DNA of 64,000 nucleotides, from contig JACRBZ010000078.1 of the NCBI GenBank assembly GCA_016219185.1, positions 93,199 to 157,198 on the forward strand. The letters are read 5' to 3'. The first letter of the stretch is position 1. Each line of letters begins with the position of its first letter. Made by a program: the position numbers and the translations under genes. The stretch is from Deltaproteobacteria bacterium (lineage in GTDB: Bacteria > Desulfobacterota > Desulfobacteria > Desulfobacterales > Desulfatirhabdiaceae). A model generated the notes under the pieces. The model ran no database searches and was not told where the DNA came from. It saw nothing but the letters and a program-made list of their open reading frames with translations. Shown one piece after another: positions 43,652 through 52,699 of the stretch.

Positions 43652-44722
43652 CTATTCAAGGCGGTATTTTCCGATGCGGTCATTGTGCAGGCTTCCCAGA
43701 AAAAGATAGCCGGCATGCTCCCTTGCGCCGGTGATCTCCTTGAGGTGTTCTCCGGTGGGGTCATGCAAACTTTTGATTATTTCGCCGTTTTCGTTAATGG
43801 CCAGCACGATGCCATATGGTTTGGGCTTGGGCCACATGAATTTCGGAAGCCGCGACACAATCTTCTTTAACAGCGGGCTTGGATGGATATCGTCCATCCG
43901 GTCGTTTCTTATGGTGAAGAGTGCCAGCCAGAACGTTCCCTTGCGGTTTGAGGTGATGTTGTCGGGAAATCCGGGCAGATTGTCCATGAAGATGTCAGCG
44001 GTTCCGGCCTTTGGGCCTTTAAGCCAGTATCTCTGGATGCGATAACGGTAAGTCTCGTTGATCAGAACAAAATCTTCGTTACGCGAAAGGGCGACGCCGT
44101 TGGAAAAATACAGATCCCGAAGGAGTACGACCGTATTTCGGGTGAACGGATCATAGCGCAAAAACCGACCGTTGGGCCGGGATTCCAGGAGATCATACAG
44201 ATATTCACTTTGAGAATATTTGTAACTTGCATCCGTAAAATAGATCATGCCGTCCGAGGCAATATCCAGGTGGTCCGTGAACTTTAAAGGAGCACCTTCG
44301 GCTTCGGTTGACAGCGCAACGATTTTCCCGGAGGGGTCAATCGAGAGAAGGCCCTTGTTTGCGTCAGCCACGATAAGATTTGCCTGCCGGTCAAATGCCA
44401 GCCCCAATGGGCGTCCGCCTGTATCGGCAAAGGTTTCGACACGGCCGTCCGTGAGAATGCGGACAATTTTTCCATCCTGGGTTCCTCCGTAGACCCTGCC
44501 TTCGGAATCCACAACCACATCCTCCGGGCCGTTGATTTCGCCTTTGGCAATCAAGGTTGCTTTCAACAGTTCGTAATTGGGTTCAAGCGCCCCTGTCATC
44601 GGAGGCTTTTGGGTCGGCGTGTACCCAATGGGCTCGATTTTCGTGGGCCAGGTGAGTAAATATAAAACGATTGCAGCGGCGATTGCCATCAATATGACAA
44701 CATATTTTTTCATCGGACTCAT
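43652..44722 (-). CDS. SMP-30/gluconolactonase/strictosidine-synthase-like beta-propeller protein
   Basis: 356 aa from ATG 44722 with GAAGG in its leader. One N-terminal membrane helix (YVVILMAIAAAIVLYLLTWP) anchors or exports it. The six-bladed propeller has GPEDVVVDSEGRVYGGTQDG, HLDIASDGMIYFTDAS, LYFSNGVALSRNEDFVLINE and a C-terminal GYLFLGSLHNDRIGKY. Related enzymes open lactones; the substrate is unknown. Lipid-like or aromatic lactones are possibilities only. Confidence 0.82.
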   Translation of the reverse strand: MSPMKKYVVILMAIAAAIVLYLLTWPTKIEPIGYTPTQKPPMTGALEPNYELLKATLIAKGEINGPEDVVVDSEGRVYGGTQDGKIVRILTDGRVETFADTGGRPLGLAFDRQANLIVADANKGLLSIDPSGKIVALSTEAEGAPLKFTDHLDIASDGMIYFTDASYKYSQSEYLYDLLESRPNGRFLRYDPFTRNTVVLLRDLYFSNGVALSRNEDFVLINETYRYRIQRYWLKGPKAGTADIFMDNLPGFPDNITSNRKGTFWLALFTIRNDRMDDIHPSPLLKKIVSRLPKFMWPKPKPYGIVLAINENGEIIKSLHDPTGEHLKEITGAREHAGYLFLGSLHNDRIGKYRLE

Positions 44723-44869
44723 TTTCCTTCTCGTCGAATGCACCCCCCATGGTGTGGTCTTTAAGTATGCCTGTGACTATGTAATCGTCGGTGATGCCGC
44801 CACCAGCGACCTTCTGGAGGAGAAAAGCCCCTTCTGCTAATCGATTATGCCGTGTTCCGTGTTTGGTTG

Positions 44870-45577
44870 TTATCGTCTTCCATAAGGACACGTGTACAAA
44901 CACAACCCGCAAACAGCCGTCTCAGCGTCATTCTCTTTCATATATTTAAAGTATCGATCACATTTTCTGGCATCAAAACGAGCATCTCTCGGCTCTCCTG
45001 CTTGAAATGCTTGTCCCGTGAAAGCCCTGACCGGACAGATGTCAGCACACTCACGGCAGTCTCCGCAACGCTCGTCCATGGGTTGACCGCTTGCTGCAAG
45101 GGGAGCGTCGGTCAGTACGGTGGCCCAACGCACCCGTGGTCCCATGTCCGGGGTAATCAGCAGGCAGTTTTTCCCGATCCAGCCAAGCCCTGCCAGGTGC
45201 GCGCTCAATTTGTGAGAGAAAATGGCACAGATTCGATCATCATCCACGCGCTTTGCGGCTGGAACCGGGAAAGCGCTGTGGCCCCCACGCTGCAAGACAC
45301 TTGCCATGCGCGAGGTTATTTCATCGAGGCGTAAATTGATGACGTCGTAACCATGGGATCGATAATTGACTGCTGCCGCGCGCTCCTGGCGCCGCATTAA
45401 CTGGTCCACAATCGGATGAAGCAGGGCGATTCCAATTGAAATGGAGCGCGGGTATTCCGCGATTTCCGTCCCCCCTTGTTCGAGAATGGCATTGCGGGCA
45501 GGGGACAAATCGGCAATGCCGAAATAATCCGCCCCCCAGGTCAGGGCCGAGTCATGCAACTGATTTTCAAGGTCCAT
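44870..45577 (-). CDS. Double [4Fe-4S] cluster protein, QueG-like
   Basis: 235 aa. The C-terminal half carries two cluster motifs: CGDCRECADICP (CxxCxxCxxxCP) near residue 170 and CGLCLYTCPYG near the end, with a distant CDRYF. The N-terminal half resembles the epoxyqueuosine-reductase-type cobalamin domain only weakly and lacks most of it. So it is probably a related reductive protein rather than QueG itself. No HEAT repeat is seen. Confidence 0.75.
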   Translation of the reverse strand: MDLENQLHDSALTWGADYFGIADLSPARNAILEQGGTEIAEYPRSISIGIALLHPIVDQLMRRQERAAAVNYRSHGYDVINLRLDEITSRMASVLQRGGHSAFPVPAAKRVDDDRICAIFSHKLSAHLAGLGWIGKNCLLITPDMGPRVRWATVLTDAPLAASGQPMDERCGDCRECADICPVRAFTGQAFQAGEPRDARFDARKCDRYFKYMKENDAETAVCGLCLYTCPYGRR

Positions 45578-45764
45578 CTGTTCTTCCTCTTGCGGGTGTC
45601 GTGGTCACCCGTGCTTTGAAATTATTCCCAACCTTTGACATGGGGCAGGCCACGGCTTGTCCTGGAATGTCGGTTCGATAAAACGGCAAGCACGTTTTGC
45701 AGTCGATGGTGAACAGTTTTGCCCCCAACCTCCGGTTGATAATGTGAGCATATTCCCGGATGGC

Positions 45765-48700
45765 TTATTTTCGATCCAATGCTTCGCGGACCTTGGCGGC
45801 CATGTTCTGCAACGAAAACGGTTTTTGGATGAAATTGACATCTTCATCCAGCACGCCGCGGTGAGCAATGACATTTGCCGTGTAACCGGATGCGAACAGG
45901 CATTTCAGGCCGGGTTTAATGCCACGAAGTAATTTTGCCAGGTCCTGTCCGTTCATTTCCGGCATGATCACATCGGTGAAAAGAAGCTGTATCTCGCCGG
46001 CGTGGGTTCTGACCTGCTCGATCGCCTCTGCCGGCGTGCCGGCAGTCAGCACCTTATACCCCAGTGTTTCCAGCATCTCCAAGCCCACTTCAAGAATCAA
46101 TGGTTCGTCCTCCACCAGCAATACCGTTTCTCCGCGGCTTGTCGGTATTTCAGTAGCAGCGCTTATGGCTGTTAACGCGAAGGCTTCTCCCGCAAACCGG
46201 GGCAAGTAGATCTTGAAAGAAGCGCCCTTGCCGGATTCGCTGTAAACATTGATGAACCCGTCATTTTGCTTGACGATGCCGTAAACCGTGGCCAGTCCCA
46301 GTCCGGTGCCCTTTCCGATTCCCTTCGTGGTGAAGAACGGCTCGAAGATGTGATCCAGGATCTCCTTGTCCATGCCTTGTCCGTCGTCGCTTACTGCCAG
46401 CATCGCATATTCTCCGGGGACAAAGCCCTGGTGAACGGCGCAATAGGCCTCATCGAAGACCGCGTTTGCGGTTTCGATGGTGATCTTGCCAACCCCGGAA
46501 ATGGCGTCCCGGGCATTTACACAAAGATTCGTGAGAAGTTGGTCGATTTGGGAAGGATCGATCTTGACCGGCCACAGATCCATGCCAGGCCTCCAGGCAA
46601 AATCAATATCCTCGCCGATCAACCGCTTGAGAATTCCGACCATGCCCGCCACGTTGCTGTTTAGGTCTAAGACCTCTGGTGCGACAGTCTGCTTGCGGGC
46701 AAAGGCCAGCAGTTGCCGGATGAGCTCCGAGGAACGAAGGGCGGCCTGCTTGATGGCCTTGAGAGCGGCATGGATCGGCTCCGAAGGGGTGCACCGCATC
46801 ATCGCCAGTTCGGCCTGACCCAGAATCGCCGTGAGCATGTTATTGAAATCGTGCGCCACGCCGCCCGCCAGCCGGCCGACGGAGTCCATCTTCTGGGCCT
46901 GGTTGAACTGTGCCTGCAGTCGGTCCTTTTCTTCCTCGGCCCGCTTGCGCTCGGTGATGTCATGGTGTTGAATAATCGCGTGGATCACCTGTTTCCGGGT
47001 ATTCAGGATCGGCGAGATCGTCACCTCAAGGAATAGCAGCGTACTCTCACTGCGCCGGGGGGTCTGCAGCCGAGAAATATCATAATTCAGGTTGAACTGA
47101 ACCCTCTCGCCATTTTCAAAAACGCGTTTCACCAACGGCATCGCCCCTTGCTGTTCAACGATGATGTCTTCAAAAATGTTGTACTTGCCGATCAAATCCT
47201 CATCCGTGACACAAAGCATGTCACGGCAAGCCTGGTTCATCCGGATCAATGTGGATTTGTCGTCGGAAACCCACATCGAGTACGGGCTGTGCTCGAAAAT
47301 AGCTTCCAGGAATGTTTGCGATTTTCGTAAGGCCTCTTCCGTCCGTTTGCGTTCGGTGACGTCCGTCAGGACCCCGTAAAATACGACGTCGTCTCCATTT
47401 TTGTGAGGAATTGCACTGCCCGAAAACCAAATATTTTCTCCGGATGGTTTATTGTATCGACCTTCCCAATGCCAGGCGCTGACATTTTCGATTGACTCCG
47501 TGATAGATGCCTGTAGCGGAATTTTCTCATCCTCCGGGACATGCGCGATGAATTCGGTTATATATTTGTCTGAAGGAACATCAAGTCCAAAAATATCCGT
47601 CATCTGCTCGCTGACAAAATTAACTGAACAGGAGCGGTCTGGTGAGACATTGACTTGATAGACGACACCGGGAACATTGGCGGTAAGATTTTTAAACAGG
47701 TTCTCGCTTTCTCGTATTTTCTGCTCCTGAGCGTAAATATCGGTTACATCCCGAAACACCATGACCACGCCGATGATGCGGCCATCGGATTGGCGAATGG
47801 GCGCGCCACTATCAGCGATCTGATATTCGTTGCCGTTTTTGGCTATCAGAATGGTATGATTTGCCAGGCCGACTACTTCGCCTTCATCGAGCACCCTTTC
47901 CACAGGGCTACGCACTTTTTCTCGCGTGTGGCCGTTAACGATGCGAAACACTTCCGACAAATGCTTTCCTTCCGCTTCTGTAAACGACCAGCCGGTCAAT
48001 TGTTCGGCCGAAGGATTCATGCGTGTAATGGCGCTATCGACATCGGTGGCGATGACGGCATCTCCGATGGAATTCAGGGTGATTTTCAGGTTGTTCTCAT
48101 TTTCGACAATCTGCCGCTCACGCTGCCTGATCATATGGGCCATCTGTTGCAGAGAATCCGAGAGCTGAACAAATTCCATTGTTTTAGCAACCGGAAGCTT
48201 TAATTCATAATTTCCGCGTGCGATCGACCGGGCCCGCTCCGAGTAGATATGAAAAAAATGCGACAGTTTGTTCGCCTGAAACCAGGCAGCCCCCAGTGCC
48301 AGCAATATTGAAATCACCAACCCGAGCAAGATTGTCATGAAAGTAACGCGGAGGGATTGATAGGCATTTTGATGAAATTGCGCAACCAGCACTTTCCAGC
48401 CAAGCCGATCAATCGGTACGACAGTGCCGATAAGCGGTTTGCCATCGAGTTCGAATGAGTCTGATGAAAATGGAACATTGCCGTCATCGCGAGAGGTGAG
48501 AATCTTTTTTTCATTAAGCTGCTGGCCACCTAGAACGCCCTGCGAATCAGCAACGATTCTCCCCCGCCGGTCCAGTATCATCGTGACCAGTCCGGATTCC
48601 ACAGGCAACTTGCTTATTAATGCGGAGAGTTGATCAACGGTGATTTCGCCGACAATGGCACGATCTGATAGCGGGATCGTCACGGCAACCGCCATCCTGC

Positions 48701-49181
48701 TGCTGGCCGTGGAGAGAAACGTTTCAGACCAGAATACTTTTTTCAAAGATATCGCAGAGCGGATAAAGTTTCTGCCGGAAAGGTCCAATCCCATCAGGTC
48801 ATTGCGGCTGCCGCGTCGCATGCCGGCAAGTCCGACACAATCGATCACTTCATCCCTGTAGCCGGAAATATAGATGGTTTCGAAGAGATCGCCGTTTCCG
48901 CATTGGGTATCCAGCAGTTCAATCCAGTGGGTTGCCGGAAGGTTTGCCCGTGCTTCGATATAGTCGGCCAAAGCGCTTAACTGGCGTTCTCCGCCCAGCA
49001 TATGGGCGGCGACTTGTCCTGCGATGGCGCGCGCAAGCGCCTGGTGACGAATGCCGATGTCGGTGCGCATTTGCGGCAGCAGGATCTGCCACACGAGAAC
49101 CGTCACGATTACCGACTGTACGATAATTACCAAACTCAATTGAAGAGACAGATACCGGCGAAGCGATAAGGGCGTTTTCAT
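45765..49181 (-). CDS. Hybrid sensor histidine kinase with extracellular sensor, HAMP, three PAS and a receiver domain
   Basis: 1138 aa from ATG 49181 with TGGAG eight nucleotides upstream. TM1 is about residues 12-34 and TM2 about 280-300; a periplasmic sensor domain of the dCache type lies between. HAMP (~300-355), then three PAS/PAC blocks, HisKA with phospho-acceptor in LAGGVAHDFNNMLTAI, HATPase with DDGQGMD and GTGLGLATVYGIV, and a C-terminal receiver with LLFTDVIMPEMNG. It is 4 nt after the upstream lipoprotein gene, so the two are one unit. The output is probably phosphotransfer from its own receiver to an unlinked partner. Confidence 0.9.
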   Translation of the reverse strand: MKTPLSLRRYLSLQLSLVIIVQSVIVTVLVWQILLPQMRTDIGIRHQALARAIAGQVAAHMLGGERQLSALADYIEARANLPATHWIELLDTQCGNGDLFETIYISGYRDEVIDCVGLAGMRRGSRNDLMGLDLSGRNFIRSAISLKKVFWSETFLSTASSRMAVAVTIPLSDRAIVGEITVDQLSALISKLPVESGLVTMILDRRGRIVADSQGVLGGQQLNEKKILTSRDDGNVPFSSDSFELDGKPLIGTVVPIDRLGWKVLVAQFHQNAYQSLRVTFMTILLGLVISILLALGAAWFQANKLSHFFHIYSERARSIARGNYELKLPVAKTMEFVQLSDSLQQMAHMIRQRERQIVENENNLKITLNSIGDAVIATDVDSAITRMNPSAEQLTGWSFTEAEGKHLSEVFRIVNGHTREKVRSPVERVLDEGEVVGLANHTILIAKNGNEYQIADSGAPIRQSDGRIIGVVMVFRDVTDIYAQEQKIRESENLFKNLTANVPGVVYQVNVSPDRSCSVNFVSEQMTDIFGLDVPSDKYITEFIAHVPEDEKIPLQASITESIENVSAWHWEGRYNKPSGENIWFSGSAIPHKNGDDVVFYGVLTDVTERKRTEEALRKSQTFLEAIFEHSPYSMWVSDDKSTLIRMNQACRDMLCVTDEDLIGKYNIFEDIIVEQQGAMPLVKRVFENGERVQFNLNYDISRLQTPRRSESTLLFLEVTISPILNTRKQVIHAIIQHHDITERKRAEEEKDRLQAQFNQAQKMDSVGRLAGGVAHDFNNMLTAILGQAELAMMRCTPSEPIHAALKAIKQAALRSSELIRQLLAFARKQTVAPEVLDLNSNVAGMVGILKRLIGEDIDFAWRPGMDLWPVKIDPSQIDQLLTNLCVNARDAISGVGKITIETANAVFDEAYCAVHQGFVPGEYAMLAVSDDGQGMDKEILDHIFEPFFTTKGIGKGTGLGLATVYGIVKQNDGFINVYSESGKGASFKIYLPRFAGEAFALTAISAATEIPTSRGETVLLVEDEPLILEVGLEMLETLGYKVLTAGTPAEAIEQVRTHAGEIQLLFTDVIMPEMNGQDLAKLLRGIKPGLKCLFASGYTANVIAHRGVLDEDVNFIQKPFSLQNMAAKVREALDRK

Positions 49182-49185
49182 GTTG

Positions 49186-50322
49186 TTACTCCAGAACCAT
49201 GAATTGCCGGTCCCGGACAATGCTGATGGAAGTCTGGGGTCTTTGTGCATCGCCGAACCGACTAAAGCAGAAATTGCTTTGGAGGCCCTCGAACTGATTG
49301 ATGGAAAGAATGGTTTCCGGAAGGGATTGCCCTTTTTTTTGCGCCCGGAGGGCCGTCAATAATACTTGTACGGCATCGTAGGTATTAACGCCAGGGAAAC
49401 CGGGTTCCTGATGGTATCGTTCCATAAATGATTTGCGAAAGTCCTGATAACGGGGACTTTGGTTACTGCGATCAAAGGCCTGAATCACGATGACGCCCTC
49501 CACTGCTTTGCCTCCCAGATCCAGTAACCGCTCGGTTGCACCCCAGTCAGACAGGGCGATTTCTACTTTGGCATCAAGTTTTCGAATTTGCTGACAAAGG
49601 AGTGCCGAATCCATGGAATTGGCTACAATGACCACGCCATCCGGCTGCGCTGCCAGGAGTTCCTTTGCGAAATCAAAAAAGTTGCGATTCCCGAGGGCAT
49701 CAATCCCGACCGTGGCAACTATCCGGCCTCCCAATTCAGTAAATTCATTCGTAAAATTTTCGACCCATTTTTCCGAAAAAGAACGATTATTGAGGTCATA
49801 TGCTGTGGCAACGCGATGCATTCGCCCGGATTTAATAAGAAAATCTGCACCCCTGGATGCGAAGTTCCGCGTTGTGGAAGCCACGCGGAAAAAATAGTCA
49901 TTCTTTTCGGAAAGAGATTCGGTGGTGGCTGTGGGGCTTAACAGGAGTAGTTTCCCGTTATTGGCAATGGGTGTAACCGCCAGGGCCATGTCGCTTGTCA
50001 TGGGTCCTATAATGGCTACCACGCCTTTGCTGATGAGTTCCTGCGTGGCCTGCCGGGCGACTTCGGAGTCATGTTGATCGTCTTTAACGATCAGCCGGAC
50101 CTTTCTGCCGGAAACCCCGCCGCTCTGGTTGCATTGTTCTATGGCCAGTTGCGCCGCGTCGCGTCCGGAAATGCCTAAATCCGCCACCCGGCCGGAAGTT
50201 CCGGCCAAAAAACCGATAAGAATGGGATCCTCCGCTTTACAGCCGAAAAATACCAGGAAAGTCAATGCAATTGCTGTTGTCCAAGGCCGGGTGCCCGGCT
50301 TTGCGATGTTTGCGCCGTCCAT
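49186..50322 (-). CDS. Periplasmic substrate-binding lipoprotein (Leu/Ile/Val-type, Peripla_BP_6)
   Basis: 378 aa. A hydrophobic leader ends in a lipobox-like FLVFFGC, and the mature part is a two-lobed amino-acid-binding-like protein: ILIGFLAGTSGRVADLGISG, AIIGPMTSDMALAVTPIAN, SPTATTESLSEKNDYFFRVA and VNTYDAVQVLLTALRA. No permease or ATPase gene is nearby. Instead, a sensor kinase follows by 4 nt, so the lipoprotein is best read as the ligand-sensing partner of that kinase. Confidence 0.85.
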   Translation of the reverse strand: MDGANIAKPGTRPWTTAIALTFLVFFGCKAEDPILIGFLAGTSGRVADLGISGRDAAQLAIEQCNQSGGVSGRKVRLIVKDDQHDSEVARQATQELISKGVVAIIGPMTSDMALAVTPIANNGKLLLLSPTATTESLSEKNDYFFRVASTTRNFASRGADFLIKSGRMHRVATAYDLNNRSFSEKWVENFTNEFTELGGRIVATVGIDALGNRNFFDFAKELLAAQPDGVVIVANSMDSALLCQQIRKLDAKVEIALSDWGATERLLDLGGKAVEGVIVIQAFDRSNQSPRYQDFRKSFMERYHQEPGFPGVNTYDAVQVLLTALRAQKKGQSLPETILSINQFEGLQSNFCFSRFGDAQRPQTSISIVRDRQFMVLE

Positions 50323-50514
50323 TAAAGCAGCCCCTTCCCATGAGATGATCGAATAGAAGCCAGCAGAAGCCTGTGATGAAGGAAATTCCTTTTTGTTTGC
50401 ATCTATAGCTTTTTCTGTTTAATCTTGCACCAACTTTTATTGATGACGATTATCGATTGAACACCTCTTTTAATTTTCACCAAAAACCATTCTCACATTA
50501 TGAAAGGAATCAAG

Positions 50515-51045
50515 ATGCTGAAGAAAATGTCTTTTATCATGGGATGCTTCATTCTGATGTTTCCGCTGCTGGCACATGGTTTCGACTGCAATAATCCGGA
50601 TTTCGGCGCCCGTATCGAGAATCTGAACCAGGATGGGTATTTCATCAAGTACATGGGAAAAGGGGGTATATCCTATTACAATTATACCGGTCCGTGCCGC
50701 ATGCATATGCATAACCATGCCAATCCGATGGTTTCCTTTGCCTTTATTCAAGACCAGTTGTATGCGCGGATCGTCAATATACCGGAACAAGAGGGGCAAA
50801 TAGAGGATATCCGAGACAGAATGGAAAAAAATGTGCCCAAGCAGTTTGGGACGCAACCCTATTCCATGAAACAGGAAGGCGACTGGTGGATATATCAATG
50901 GTTCAATGAGAAAGATAATGTAAACTATAAAGTGAAAGTGCACGGCAAAACAAATGAAGGCAAAAGCGTATGCTACTATGAACCGCTTCGAGCAAAGCTG
51001 AAAAACTTGAATGAGGCGGATGATCCAGCGTCCCTGGCGAACTGA
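50515..51045 (+). CDS. Secreted hypothetical protein
   Basis: 176 aa from ATG 50515, with AAAGGA six nucleotides before it; another ATG at 50500 is possible. Signal peptide MSFIMGCFILMFPLLAHG. The mature part has DGYFIKYMGKGGISYYNYTG and RMHMHNHANPMVSFAF, rich in His and aromatic residues, and ends in a tail with KVKVHGKTNEGKSVCYYEPL. No family recognised. It is divergent from the lipoprotein gene and co-oriented with the amidase. Confidence 0.65.
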   Translation: MLKKMSFIMGCFILMFPLLAHGFDCNNPDFGARIENLNQDGYFIKYMGKGGISYYNYTGPCRMHMHNHANPMVSFAFIQDQLYARIVNIPEQEGQIEDIRDRMEKNVPKQFGTQPYSMKQEGDWWIYQWFNEKDNVNYKVKVHGKTNEGKSVCYYEPLRAKLKNLNEADDPASLAN

Positions 51046-51077
51046 TAGTTGCTTTAGCGACGCTTTATTTTCAGAAA

Positions 51078-51908
51078 ATGATGAAAAATAATTCTCATAT
51101 TTTGGCAAATATCCTGCCGATTTTCTTGCTGGCGCTATCAGCCTGTGCGCAAATTCACCCTTTAACGGTCATTGATGCCGGGCACACGCCGGCTGAATAT
51201 GGGGCAGTCAGTTGTACCAATAAAATGGAAGTCGATTACAATGATGATTTGGTGGCAGAAATTTCAAGTGAGTTAACCCGAAGAAACAGAAATTTTTTCC
51301 TCACCCGGACAAAATGTGAAAATATCAACCATGCTGACTACTTAAGGAAATATTTAATTGATCCGCTGGACGATGCGATTTGGCAAAAGCACAAGGATTT
51401 GTACAGCCGCATCGCCCTGGCCAATGAAAAACAAGCTGGTTTATTTATTTCGATTCACCATGATTCCGTTCAAGAACATCATTTATTAAGATCCAAAGAC
51501 GGAAAAATTATTGATGTCCAGGACGATTTCAAACGAAAATTTGGCCCAGGTTATACGATTTATATTGCCAGCGACCCGAAATATCCCGATTCTGAACAGA
51601 ATTATCCGGATTCGTTGAGATTTGCGAGAATATTTGCGGAAAAGATGCAGTCTCTTGGCAGAAAACCATCGACCTATCATGAAGAAAAACCAGATCAAAA
51701 TAATTATCAATCCATAGATTTGCCGTTGGGTATTTATAACAGCAAGTCCATATTGGCGGTACTAAGAAATGCAAAAATGCCGGCGGTGCTTATTGAAGCC
51801 GGCGTCATTGTAGATAGTCAGGACGAGGCGGTTATTTCATCTCGGGCTTTTATAGACCAATTTGCCGTAGCGCTTGCAGAAAGCATTGACGCGTTTTTTG
51901 GCCAATAG
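51078..51908 (+). CDS. N-acetylmuramoyl-L-alanine amidase, lipoprotein form
   Basis: 276 aa with lipobox (LLALSAC, Cys near residue 22). Amidase_3 signature: VIDAGHTPAEYG (first zinc histidine), NKMEVDYN (zinc glutamate), LFISIHHDSV (third ligand) and MPAVLIEAGVIVDSQDE (catalytic glutamate). It cleaves the stem peptide from N-acetylmuramic acid. It lies 33 nt after the secreted hypothetical protein. Confidence 0.87.
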   Translation: MMKNNSHILANILPIFLLALSACAQIHPLTVIDAGHTPAEYGAVSCTNKMEVDYNDDLVAEISSELTRRNRNFFLTRTKCENINHADYLRKYLIDPLDDAIWQKHKDLYSRIALANEKQAGLFISIHHDSVQEHHLLRSKDGKIIDVQDDFKRKFGPGYTIYIASDPKYPDSEQNYPDSLRFARIFAEKMQSLGRKPSTYHEEKPDQNNYQSIDLPLGIYNSKSILAVLRNAKMPAVLIEAGVIVDSQDEAVISSRAFIDQFAVALAESIDAFFGQ

Positions 51909-51944
51909 CCGTTTCCGCGGAACCCTGCGGCCTGAAAATTTTCT

Positions 51945-52274
51945 TCAGTCGACGATGAACAGCCTGGCCCCAATCTCTGTGTAGGAGCGGTGCGGCTCTG
52001 CGTTGTCCGCAACCTGATAGCTCATGCCAGGTTTCAGCGTGAATTTGCGGCCGTCTTTGAGTTCCGTGTGCAACTCGCCCTCAATGCACAGGAGGATGTG
52101 GCCCTTGACACACCAATGATCCGCGAGATAGCCCGGCGTGTACTCAACCATGCGAACGCGGATGTTCCCGAAGTTCTGGGTGCGCCAGTAGGCCAACCCG
52201 CTCTCGCCTTTGTGCTCGGTTCTCTGGATCTGCGACCATTCGGTGGTGCCGAATGGGATGTCCGACATTTGCAT
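51945..52274 (-). CDS. DHCW-motif cupin fold protein
   Basis: 109 aa from ATG 52274 with GAGGAGTCAAT upstream. The name-giving DHWCVKG region (ADHWCVKGHILLCIEGELHT) sits in the central beta-barrel, and GMSYQVADNAEPHRSYT is the second metal-site region. Function unknown. A longer frame to 52352 is not supported. Confidence 0.83.
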   Translation of the reverse strand: MQMSDIPFGTTEWSQIQRTEHKGESGLAYWRTQNFGNIRVRMVEYTPGYLADHWCVKGHILLCIEGELHTELKDGRKFTLKPGMSYQVADNAEPHRSYTEIGARLFIVD

Positions 52275-52335
52275 ATTGACTCCTCTCAAATCACCAACCA
52301 ATTTTTCATAAGGTGGCGGATTTTGGAATGGATTT

Positions 52336-52440
52336 TTACGCAGAACCCTCAAAAGCGTCTGCGTTTTTTCTTTCAGACCTGCTGAGAATAGTTTTTGAGC
52401 ATCTTTCCGGGCGTGCCTGGCTGGCCGTGAGTGTGTGCAT
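52336..52440 (-). pseudogene. Decapitated Phd/YefM-type antitoxin relic (copy 2)
   Basis: ATG 52440 reads MHTLTASQARPERCSKTILS and goes to a stop at 52336. The first ten residues resemble Phd/YefM antitoxins (MHTLTxSxAR); after that the resemblance is lost. No toxin gene is seen. Confidence 0.5.
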
Positions 52441-52465
52441 GGCGTTTTCCTTGAGAACTGTATTT

Positions 52466-52494
52466 AACGTACGATAAAACGTACGTTTTGTCAA
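52466..52494 (-). promoter_or_regulatory. Promoter with perfect palindromic operator, copy 2
   Basis: TTGACA-N17-TACGTT on the minus strand, about 26 nt before the relic start. The operator AACGTACG-N6-CGTACGTT (52466-52487) is a perfect 8-bp inverted repeat and is matched by copy 1 at 43505-43533. Confidence 0.65.
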
Positions 52495-52699
52495 GGGGGC
52501 TGAAAGAGAAAAACCTCAGACCGTCCGAATCATTAGAGTCTGGAATTCGATTATCCTGAATGAATAGGTCCATACTTTTCCTGATCGACCTTTTGACTAT
52601 GCTTGAAAGTAAATTGCTCTTGATCACATTCCGAGGCTTTGTTATGCAGGAGGCACGAAAGCAATTCTAAGTCAATGATTCATCACGAGGAGATTTACC

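Noticed and set aside
44870..45577. Assignment as true QueG (epoxyqueuosine reductase)
   Set aside because: Protein is only 235 aa and lacks most of the cobalamin-binding and HEAT regions; kept as QueG-like.
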